Position numbers and translations under genes: made by a program | NCBI GenBank assembly: GCA_003220985.1 | Contig: QHTY01000198.1 | Coordinates: 1,154-16,468 of the forward strand | Source of the DNA: Gemmatimonadota bacterium | Lineage (GTDB): Bacteria; Gemmatimonadota; Gemmatimonadetes; Gemmatimonadales; GWC2-71-9 | Reading direction: 5' to 3' | Length of the DNA stretch: 15,315 nucleotides | The notes under the pieces: generated by a model | Seen by the model: the letters and a program-made list of their open reading frames with translations, nothing else | Told to the model about the DNA's origin: nothing | The model's database searches: none | Shown here: positions 1 to 5,919 of the stretch, piece by piece | Layout of the letters: each line of letters opens with the position of its first letter | Position numbering within the stretch: the first letter of the stretch is position 1

Positions 1-796
1 CGGTGGCTTCGATGATGCGGATGTTGGCTTGGTGAGGGATGAGCAGATCGATGCCACCGGCGTCGAGACCGGCACGCTCGAGGGCGTGATCACACGCGTC
101 TGCCATCGACAGCACGGCCGCCTTGAAGACTTCGCGGCCCGCCATCTTGATGTAGTAGCTGTGATCCTTGAGCAGCTCCTCGCTCGGCGGGTGTGTCGCA
201 CCGCCGCCCGGCCGGTACAGCAGCTCGGCGAGCGTGCCGTCCGTTTTGAGATAGGCGGACAGAATCCCGCGTCCATTCGTGCTCTTGCGGACGATCGTCG
301 CGCCGGCGCCGTCGCCAAACAGCACCGCCGTCGTCCGGTCACTCCAGTCCATGATACTCGTGAGCTTCTCGGCGGCGATCACCAGCACGTGCTCTGCTTG
401 CTCCGCGGCGATGATGCCTTCGGCGGTGCTGAGCGCGAAGACGAACCCCGAGCAGGCCGCGCCGACATCGAAGGCGGCGGCGTTCTTGGCGCCGAGAATC
501 GCCTGGAGATCGCAGGCCTGCGAGGGGAGCAACCGGTCGGGTGACGCCGTTGCATAGACGATCGCGTCGATGTCGAGTGGCGTGAGCCCGGTTTGCTGCA
601 GGACTTGTTGGGCGGCGGCCTTGCCCATACAGGCGTTCGTCTCGTCCTTGCTCGATACGCGCCGCTCGCGGATCCCGGTGCGCTCCTGAATCCACTGGTC
701 GGACGTGTCGAGGATTTTCGAGAACTCGTCGTTGGTCATGATGCGCGACGGCGCGTAGCTGCCCGTTCCCCACAGCTCGGCGAAGGGCCGCTTCAT
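1..796 (-). CDS. fabH: 3-oxoacyl-ACP synthase III (KAS III), 3' end cut by window edge
   Basis: Condenses an acyl-CoA primer (usually acetyl-CoA) with malonyl-ACP to begin type II fatty acid synthesis in the cytosol. The window holds 265 codons from the ATG at 796; the C-terminal part (about 60 residues in a typical 325-residue FabH) lies beyond the left edge. Visible family features are the substrate-pocket segment TSDQWIQERTGIRERR (residues 31-46), the catalytic cysteine in VGAACSGF (Cys115), the GDGAGA loop (161-166) and the catalytic histidine in LIPHQAN (His255). The third active-site residue (Asn) is beyond the edge. The start overlaps the plsX stop by four bases (ATGA), so the two are probably translationally coupled. 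plsX followed by fabH is the classical arrangement and supports the call. No lesion is seen in the visible part. Confidence 0.97.
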   Translation of the reverse strand, partial: MKRPFAELWGTGSYAPSRIMTNDEFSKILDTSDQWIQERTGIRERRVSSKDETNACMGKAAAQQVLQQTGLTPLDIDAIVYATASPDRLLPSQACDLQAILGAKNAAAFDVGAACSGFVFALSTAEGIIAAEQAEHVLVIAAEKLTSIMDWSDRTTAVLFGDGAGATIVRKSTNGRGILSAYLKTDGTLAELLYRPGGGATHPPSEELLKDHSYYIKMAGREVFKAAVLSMADACDHALERAGLDAGGIDLLIPHQANIRIIEAT

Positions 797-1800
797 GCGG
801 GTACTTTCCCCTCGGAGAACTCCGCCGCGATGTCGTCGGAGAGGTGGCTACGCACCGCCTGGGCGGCGACGCGGATCGCGTTCTTGATCGCTTCCGCCGG
901 CGAGGCGCCGTGGCAGATGATCACGACGCCCTGCACGCCGAGCAGCGGTGCGCCGCCGTACGTCGCGTAATCGAGCACTTTGAGCACGTTGCCCATCTCA
1001 GGCCGCTGCAGCACATCCGGGGCTTCGCGCTTGATGAGCGACACGAAGACACGCCCCGCCGATTCATAGAACTTGAGTACCACGTTGCCGACGAAGCCGT
1101 CGCACACCACGACGTCCAGCCGCTGCCCGCGGGCCTCGCCCACCGGGATGTCACGGCCTTCGACGTTGCCGATGTAATTGAGGCCGGGGGTCTGCTTGAG
1201 GAGTTGGTGCGCTTCTTTGACGACCGCGTTTCCCTTTTCGTCTTCCTCGCCGATGTTCAGCAAGCCGACGGTGGGATTGGAGCGGCCCAGCACATCGCGG
1301 GCGTACACTGAACCGAGATGCGCGAAGCCGACGAGCTCGCGCGCGTCGCAGTCCACGTTGGCGCCACCGTCGAGCACGAGGACCGGCTGGCCCGCGCTGG
1401 GAAAGAGCGCTCCGATCGCGGCCCGCTGCACCCCGGGGTGCAGGCGCAACAGCAGCGTGCTCGCTGCCAGCACGGCGCCGGTGTTGCCGGCGGAGATGAA
1501 GGCGTCGGACTTGCGCTTCTTTTGCAGGTCGAGACCCACCGCGATGGAGGAGCGCGGCTTGCCGCGGATTGCGGCCAGGGGCTTGTCACCCATGCCGACC
1601 ACTTCGGGAGCATCCACGACCTCGATGCGCGCGCGATCTGCGGCGCCGCTGCGCCCGAGCGCGGCTTCGATGTCCGCCTTGCGTCCGACCAGCTGGATCT
1701 GGAACTCGGCCGGCAACTCCTTGAGCGCCTCCGCCGCGCCCTCCACTTCCACCTGAGGGGCGTTGTCACTTCCCATCGCGTCCAACGCGATGCGGATCAT
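793..1800 (-). CDS. plsX: Phosphate acyltransferase PlsX
   Basis: Converts acyl-ACP and phosphate to acyl-phosphate, the donor for the PlsY step of phospholipid synthesis. At 335 aa it has the usual family length. Conserved stretches are DAMGSDNAP (residues 7-15), SAGNTGA (103-109), DGGAN (144-148), LLNIGEE (180-186), YIGNVEGRDIP (209-219), VVCDGFVGNVVLK (231-243) and a C-terminal YGGAPLLGVQG (281-291). The start ATG shares its A with the rpmF stop (TGATG), and GAGG lies four bases upstream inside the end of rpmF. The stop overlaps fabH. It is a soluble, peripherally membrane-associated enzyme by family knowledge, and no transmembrane segment is seen. The window shows no regulator of its own, so it likely depends on readthrough from yceD-rpmF. 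Confidence 0.98.
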   Translation of the reverse strand: MIRIALDAMGSDNAPQVEVEGAAEALKELPAEFQIQLVGRKADIEAALGRSGAADRARIEVVDAPEVVGMGDKPLAAIRGKPRSSIAVGLDLQKKRKSDAFISAGNTGAVLAASTLLLRLHPGVQRAAIGALFPSAGQPVLVLDGGANVDCDARELVGFAHLGSVYARDVLGRSNPTVGLLNIGEEDEKGNAVVKEAHQLLKQTPGLNYIGNVEGRDIPVGEARGQRLDVVVCDGFVGNVVLKFYESAGRVFVSLIKREAPDVLQRPEMGNVLKVLDYATYGGAPLLGVQGVVIICHGASPAEAIKNAIRVAAQAVRSHLSDDIAAEFSEGKVPA

Positions 1801-1979
1801 CAGTCCTCGACGGTCACTCGCTGTTCACCGTTGTAATACCCGCATGTGGGACAAACGCGGTGCGGCTGTTTCATGTCCCCACAGCGTGGGCACGGCTGCA
1901 GGGTGGGGCGCACCGCCTTGTAGTGGGTGCGGCGCGCGCGCTTCTTGCGCTTCGAGGTTCTGCGCTTGGGTACCGCCAT
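1800..1979 (-). CDS. rpmF: 50S ribosomal protein L32
   Basis: A 59-residue protein of the large ribosomal subunit. The N-terminus MAVPKRRTSKRKKRARR is the typical basic L32 start, and four cysteines in CPRCG (Cys30, Cys33) and CPTCG (Cys43, Cys46) form the zinc ribbon, so this is the zinc-binding (Cys+) form. It begins at the ATG at 1979, preceded six bases upstream by a good AAGGAAG ribosome-binding site. Its TGA stop shares one base with the plsX ATG. The position between yceD and plsX is the conserved bacterial order, which links ribosome and lipid synthesis in one transcript. Confidence 0.98.
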   Translation of the reverse strand: MAVPKRRTSKRKKRARRTHYKAVRPTLQPCPRCGDMKQPHRVCPTCGYYNGEQRVTVED

Positions 1980-1985
1980 TACGAT

Positions 1986-1992
1986 CTTCCTT
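1986..1992 (-). promoter_or_regulatory. Shine-Dalgarno site of rpmF
   Basis: AAGGAAG on the minus strand, in the 16-base gap between yceD and rpmF and six bases before the rpmF ATG. It fixes the start of this short gene. Confidence 0.8.
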
Positions 1993-1995
1993 AGG

Positions 1996-2508
1996 TTAAG
2001 AGCGGAACTTTTCTTTGAGCGCCTGCAACGGCTGCCAGCGGGCCTCAGTCACGGGCGAGCAACCACAGGGACCGGCATTCAGGTCCTCCCCGCATTGCGG
2101 GCACAGTCCCTTGCAGTCATCCCGGCACACGACATACCGAGGCGCCGCCAATACCAGCTCCTCACGCACGGCGGGAGTGACGTCGATTTCCGTCGCGTCC
2201 GCGGCCACCGGATAGGAGTCGGGATCATCCAGCGCTTCGGGTTCTTGCGTAAACAGCACCCCGATTTCGAGCTGCAGGGGCGTCGCCACGGGCGTGAGGC
2301 AGCGCCGGCATTCGCCCTCCACCACCGTCCGCGCCGTCCCCTGCCAGTAGAACCGCCCTTCGCCGATGGACTGCAACCGCCCGGCCACCACGACCGGCTG
2401 TTTCAGGGTGATCTCCGTGCCCTCCACGGCCAGGTCGTCCTGCTTGAGCTCGCCCGGGGTATCCACGGCTCGGCCCTGGGCCAACTCCCGCAAATCGACT
2501 CGCAACAT
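1996..2508 (-). CDS. yceD: YceD/DUF177 family protein (23S rRNA accumulation protein)
   Basis: A 170-residue DUF177 protein. Members are needed for normal 23S rRNA accumulation in plants and some bacteria; the biochemical activity is not established. The sequence shows the first cysteine pair CRRC (Cys67, Cys70) and the diagnostic C-terminal cluster CRDDCKGLCPQCG (128-140) followed by DLNAGPCGC (142-150), with the usual LKEKFRS end. These cysteines could bind a metal; that is inference. Transcription order yceD-rpmF-plsX-fabH is strongly conserved and supports the call. The ATG at 2508 has no clear ribosome-binding site; a candidate -10 element lies only eight bases upstream, so the message might be leaderless. 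A 16-base gap separates it from rpmF. Confidence 0.93.
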   Translation of the reverse strand: MLRVDLRELAQGRAVDTPGELKQDDLAVEGTEITLKQPVVVAGRLQSIGEGRFYWQGTARTVVEGECRRCLTPVATPLQLEIGVLFTQEPEALDDPDSYPVAADATEIDVTPAVREELVLAAPRYVVCRDDCKGLCPQCGEDLNAGPCGCSPVTEARWQPLQALKEKFRS

Positions 2509-2516
2509 GGTGAGCG

Positions 2517-2545
2517 AAGCTAAACCCTTGTGGGACTTGCGTCAA
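2517..2545 (-). promoter_or_regulatory. Candidate sigma-70-type promoter for yceD-rpmF-plsX-fabH
   Basis: On the minus strand, TTGACG (2540-2545, five of six consensus bases) is followed after exactly 17 bases by TAGCTT (2517-2522, which matches only the TA...T core of a -10 box). It lies in the 43-base gap between ndk and yceD, one of only two sizeable gaps in the window. The -10 ends eight bases before the yceD ATG, which would put the transcript start at or next to the start codon. The -10 match is weak, so this is tentative. Confidence 0.4.
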
Positions 2546-2551
2546 CGGCAC

Positions 2552-2968
2552 TTACGCGCGACGCGCCGGGAAGAAAAACGCCACTTCCCGTGTGGCGTTT
2601 TCCGGCGAGTCGGAGGCGTGAATCGCATTGCGCTCCTTGGACTGCGCGTACAGGCGCCGAATCGTGCCCGGCTCGGCCTGCGCAGGGTCGGTCGCCCCGA
2701 TGACCCTGCGGAGATGCGCGACCGCATCGTCGCGTTCGAGCACCAATGCCAGCGCCGGTCCTGACGTCATGAACGCGACCAGCGGCCGGAAGAACGGGCG
2801 CTCCCGATGGACCTCGTAGAACGCTTCCGCCCGCTCCTCGGTCAGGCGCACCATCTGCGCCTCGCGAATTTGAAAGCCCTCGGCTTCGAGATGAGCGATG
2901 ATCTTGCCAGCATGCCTGGCCGCGACCGCGTCGGGTTTAATGATGGCTAACGTCAATCTGGCGCTCAC
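2552..2968 (-). CDS. ndk: Nucleoside diphosphate kinase
   Basis: Transfers the gamma-phosphate between nucleoside triphosphates and diphosphates through a phosphohistidine, balancing GTP, CTP and dNTP pools against ATP. At 138 aa it has the standard bacterial length. It begins LTLAIIKPDAV (residues 5-15) and carries the active-site motif NAIHASDS (114-121) with His117, preceded by GTIRRLYA (101-108). The start is a GTG at 2968 that overlaps the sucD stop by four bases (GTGA), with AAGGAG five bases upstream inside sucD. Coupling to succinyl-CoA ligase makes sense because that enzyme can make GTP or ATP and Ndk interconverts them; physical association of the two is known in Pseudomonas. It is the last gene before the 43-base gap, so it may end this transcription unit. 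Confidence 0.98.
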   Translation of the reverse strand: MSARLTLAIIKPDAVAARHAGKIIAHLEAEGFQIREAQMVRLTEERAEAFYEVHRERPFFRPLVAFMTSGPALALVLERDDAVAHLRRVIGATDPAQAEPGTIRRLYAQSKERNAIHASDSPENATREVAFFFPARRA

Positions 2969-3834
2969 AATCTCTCCTTCAGTAGCGGTACGACGTCGGC
3001 TGGCCGCTTCATCACGCTGATCCCCGCCTTCTGCAACGCCGCCATCTTCTCGGCGGCGGTTCCCGACGCGCCCGAAATGATCGCGCCCGCGTGTCCCATG
3101 CGGCGGCCCGGTGGCGCGGTCTGGCCCGCAATGAATCCGACGACGGGTTTCTTCATCTTCTCCTTCACGAACTCGGCGGCGAGCTGCTCGTCCGTGCCGC
3201 CGATCTCGCCGATCATGACGACCGCTACGGTCTCCGGATCCGCCTCGAAGGCGGACAGGCAGTGAATGAAATTGGTCCCGATGAGCGGATCTCCGCCGAT
3301 CCCGACGCAGGTCGACTGGCCGAATCCATGCGTCGAGAGCTGATGGATGATTTCGTACGTCAACGTGCCGCTGCGCGACACGACGCCGATCTTACCAGGC
3401 TTGCAGATGTTTCCTGGAATGATGCCGACCTTGCTCTTGCCCGGCGAGATGAGTCCCGGGCAGTTCGGCCCGATCAGTCGCGCGGCCCGCTCATGCACGT
3501 ACGGCAACGCCCGCGTCATGTCGAGCACCGGGATGCCTTCGGTGATGCAGACGATCAGCTCGATCCCCGAATCGGCTGCCTCGAAGATTGCGGATGCTGC
3601 GACGGCTGCCGGAACGTAGATGACGGCGGTGTTCGCCTTCGTTTCATGGACCGCCTCGGCGACCGTGTTGAAGACCGGCACGGCGTCCTCGAACCGTTGT
3701 CCGCCTTTTCCGGGCGTCACTCCGGCGACAACCTTCGTGCCGTAGGCCATCATCTGCTTGGCATGGAACGAGCCGTCGCGGCCGGTGATCCCCTGCACCA
3801 GCAGGCGGGTCGATTGATCGATGAAGATGCTCAC
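2965..3834 (-). CDS. sucD: Succinyl-CoA ligase (ADP/GDP-forming), alpha subunit
   Basis: With SucC converts succinyl-CoA, NDP and phosphate to succinate, CoA and NTP, the substrate-level phosphorylation step of the TCA cycle. It is 289 aa, as usual. The CoA-binding N-terminal domain shows LLVQGITGRDGSFH (residues 11-24), VTPGKGG (39-45) and ITEGIP (97-102). The ligase domain has LIGPNCPGLISPG (120-132), the VVSRSGTLTYE loop (151-161) and the phosphorylated histidine in RMGHAGAI (His248, equivalent to E. coli His246). The start is GTG at 3834, overlapping the sucC stop by four bases with AAGG just upstream; the end overlaps ndk. No lesion is seen. Confidence 0.98.
   Translation of the reverse strand: MSIFIDQSTRLLVQGITGRDGSFHAKQMMAYGTKVVAGVTPGKGGQRFEDAVPVFNTVAEAVHETKANTAVIYVPAAVAASAIFEAADSGIELIVCITEGIPVLDMTRALPYVHERAARLIGPNCPGLISPGKSKVGIIPGNICKPGKIGVVSRSGTLTYEIIHQLSTHGFGQSTCVGIGGDPLIGTNFIHCLSAFEADPETVAVVMIGEIGGTDEQLAAEFVKEKMKKPVVGFIAGQTAPPGRRMGHAGAIISGASGTAAEKMAALQKAGISVMKRPADVVPLLKERL
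2974..2979 (-). promoter_or_regulatory. Shine-Dalgarno site of ndk
   Basis: AAGGAG on the minus strand, five bases before the GTG at 2968 and inside the last codons of sucD. It supports the GTG start over the nearby TTG and indicates translation coupled to sucD. Confidence 0.8.
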
Positions 3835-4973
3835 GCGGCCTTCCCTCTCACCTTCGCCACAGCCTGCTTCACCGCGTCGTCCATGTCGGTGAGTGCCGAG
3901 AACCCCGCTTTGGTCAGAATATCGACCGCGAGTTGTTCGTTCGTGCCGATGAGGCGTATGACGATCGGCACTTGGAGCGGGAACTCGCGTGTCGCCTGAA
4001 CGATGCCGTTGGCGACGTCGTCCGCGCGTGTGATGCCGCCGAAAATGTTGAACAGGATCACCTTGACGCTGGGATCCGACGTGATGATGCGCAGCGCGCT
4101 CACGACTTTTTGCGGGTTGGAGCTGCCGCCGATGTCGAGGAAGTTGGCCGGCTCGCCGCCGTAATACTTCACGAGGTCCATCGTGGCCATCGCGAGGCCG
4201 GCGCCGTTGACGCAGCAGCCGACGTTGCCGTCGAGCTTGATGAACGTGAGCCCAGCTTCGCGTGCGGCGACCTCCTCGGGCGCCTCCGCCGACGCATCGC
4301 GCAGGGCGGCGATCTCCGGCCGGCGCTCGAGCTCGTTGTCGTCGATCGCGATCTTCGCGTCGAGCGCCTGCACGCTCCCATCGGGCGTGGTGACCAGCGG
4401 GTTGATTTCGGCGAGTGAGGCGCCGACCGCGTAGACCGCGCCGTACAGCTTCTGCATGATGTCGGCGGCGGCGCGCGCCTGCTTGACGTCGCTGTACAGC
4501 TTGAAGCCGAGCGTGAGCGCCTGGTGCTGCAGGAGTCCGTAGCGCGGATCGATTGCGACCCGGTGAATCTTCTCCGGTGTTTTGGCCGCCACCTCTTCGA
4601 TATCGATGCCGCCCGCGGGACTCACCATCAGCACCGGCCGCTGCGACGCGCGGTCGACGATGATGCCGACGTAGCTCTCCGAGGCGATTTCGGCTGCGGG
4701 AGCAACGAGAACCTTCTGGACCGTGAGGCCCTTGATCGTCATGCCAAGAATCGCCTTGGCGTGCGTCTCGGCCTCGACCGCGGTCTTGGCGAGCTTCACG
4801 CCCCCGGCTTTCCCGCGGCCGCCCGCGTGCACCTGTGCTTTGACGACGACCTTTCCCCCGAGCCGCTCGGCGATCGCCCGCGCCTCCGCCGGCGTTGTCG
4901 CGACCTCGCCCGGCGGCACCGGGATCCCAGACATGCGCAAAATGTTCCGCGCCTGGTACTCGTGCAGATTCAC
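3831..4973 (-). CDS. sucC: Succinyl-CoA ligase, beta subunit
   Basis: ATP-grasp subunit that binds the nucleotide and works with SucD. From the GTG at 4973 the protein is 380 aa, close to the usual 385-400. It starts MNLHEYQARNIL, the family N-terminus; the same frame stays open far upstream to about 5771, but that extension overlaps arcC and has no homology, so it is excluded. AAGGAG five bases before the GTG confirms the start. ATP-grasp features are VVKAQVHAGGRGKAGGVK (residues 43-60), LAEINPLV (187-194), LDAKIAIDDN (204-213), GCCVNGAGLAMATMD (252-266), NFLDIGGSS (277-285) and FNIFGGITR (308-316). GCCVNGAG, rather than the commoner GCMVNGAG, is a small variation. Nucleotide specificity cannot be read with confidence. 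The gene overlaps arcC upstream and sucD downstream by four bases (GTGA) each. Confidence 0.98.
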   Translation of the reverse strand: MNLHEYQARNILRMSGIPVPPGEVATTPAEARAIAERLGGKVVVKAQVHAGGRGKAGGVKLAKTAVEAETHAKAILGMTIKGLTVQKVLVAPAAEIASESYVGIIVDRASQRPVLMVSPAGGIDIEEVAAKTPEKIHRVAIDPRYGLLQHQALTLGFKLYSDVKQARAAADIMQKLYGAVYAVGASLAEINPLVTTPDGSVQALDAKIAIDDNELERRPEIAALRDASAEAPEEVAAREAGLTFIKLDGNVGCCVNGAGLAMATMDLVKYYGGEPANFLDIGGSSNPQKVVSALRIITSDPSVKVILFNIFGGITRADDVANGIVQATREFPLQVPIVIRLIGTNEQLAVDILTKAGFSALTDMDDAVKQAVAKVRGKAA

Positions 4974-5908
4974 GCGTGCTCCTTCGTGATCGTCGTTCCC
5001 GCTTCGCCCCGGAGCGCCGCCAGGCCGTCCGCCAGCTCGGCGATGACGGCGCGTTCGCCGCCGGTGCGGACGAACTCCGCGGCGGCTTCGACCTTGGGCC
5101 GCATACTCCCCGTGCCCAGCTCTTTGCCGGCGAGCAGGTGATCGGCCTGGGCGAGTGTCAGCCGGCGGATCGCCTCCTGCGCCGGCGTCCCGAACGCGCG
5201 ATACACCGCTTTCACGTTGGTCAGAATCAACAACACCTGGGCCCCGATCTCGCGCCCAAGGATTGCGGCGACGCGGTCTTTGTCGGCGACCGCGTCGATC
5301 CCCTCGAGCCCGAGCTTCGGATCCTGGTAGACCGGCGGACCGCCGCCCCCGCCCGCGATCACAATGTGCCCCGCGCGCGCCAGATCGCGCACCATGTCGC
5401 GCTCCACAATACCGGCCGGCTTGGGACTCGGTGCGAGGCGGCGCCCGTCGCGGACCGGAATGCCGCGCGCGGCAAGTCGTGACTGCCGCACGGCATCGAG
5501 TGCATGCCCGACTGGCTTGGACGGGGTGCGCAGGTCCGGATCGTCGGCACGACAGAGCGTCTGCGTGATCAGCGTGACGACTGAACGCTCCACGCCCGCG
5601 CGCACCAGCGCATTCTGGAGCGACTGTTGGATCATGTAACCCATCCACCCGGCGGTTCCCGCCACGAGCACGCCAAGCGGCAACGGCTCGACCTGATCGG
5701 CGGCGATTTCGTTGCGTGCGAGCTCGTCGCCCACCTGCGGCCCGTTGCCATGAACGAGGACGATCTGCCATCCTGCCGCGGCCAGATCAACGATGGGCAC
5801 AAGGCTCGCGCGGGTATGACGAAACTGGTTGCTGATCGTCGGCCGTTCACCGGGAGGCGCGACGGCATTTCCTCCGAGAGCGATCACGATCGTGCCAGGT
5901 GCCGTCAC
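4970..5908 (-). CDS. arcC: Carbamate kinase
   Basis: Amino acid kinase family enzyme that interconverts carbamoyl phosphate plus ADP and carbamate plus ATP, usually making ATP at the end of arginine, purine or pyrimidine breakdown. From the GTG at 5908 it is 312 aa, the standard size. Motifs are IALGGNAV (residues 9-16), LVHGNGPQVGDELARN (51-66), PSKPVG (129-134), PSPKP (160-164), VIAGGGGGPPV (183-193), the catalytic DAVADKD (205-211) and GKELGTGSMRPKV (261-273). Two residues differ from the common pattern: VADKD for VIDKD, and an Arg for Gly in GSMGPKV. The same frame is open upstream to 6496, but that extension lies over the UPF0182 gene and is not real. No arcA or arcB is in view. An 11-base gap follows the UPF0182 gene, and the stop overlaps sucC. 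Other carbamate-kinase-like roles are possible. Confidence 0.93.
   Translation of the reverse strand: MTAPGTIVIALGGNAVAPPGERPTISNQFRHTRASLVPIVDLAAAGWQIVLVHGNGPQVGDELARNEIAADQVEPLPLGVLVAGTAGWMGYMIQQSLQNALVRAGVERSVVTLITQTLCRADDPDLRTPSKPVGHALDAVRQSRLAARGIPVRDGRRLAPSPKPAGIVERDMVRDLARAGHIVIAGGGGGPPVYQDPKLGLEGIDAVADKDRVAAILGREIGAQVLLILTNVKAVYRAFGTPAQEAIRRLTLAQADHLLAGKELGTGSMRPKVEAAAEFVRTGGERAVIAELADGLAALRGEAGTTITKEHA
4979..4984 (-). promoter_or_regulatory. Shine-Dalgarno site of sucC
   Basis: AAGGAG on the minus strand with a five-base spacer to the GTG at 4973. It lies in the last codons of arcC, decides the sucC start and suggests arcC-sucC translational coupling. The ndk site has the same sequence and spacing. 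Confidence 0.82.
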
Positions 5909-5919
5909 GGCGGCGCAAC

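Noticed and set aside
3091..3999. 302-codon plus-strand open frame opposite sucD and the end of sucC
   Set aside because: No motif, composition typical of an antisense shadow, and the minus strand carries clear sucD and sucC.
4974..5771. Upstream extension of the sucC frame
   Set aside because: The extension is Arg-rich, overlaps arcC completely, and the family N-terminus MNLHEYQ with a strong ribosome-binding site begins at 4973.
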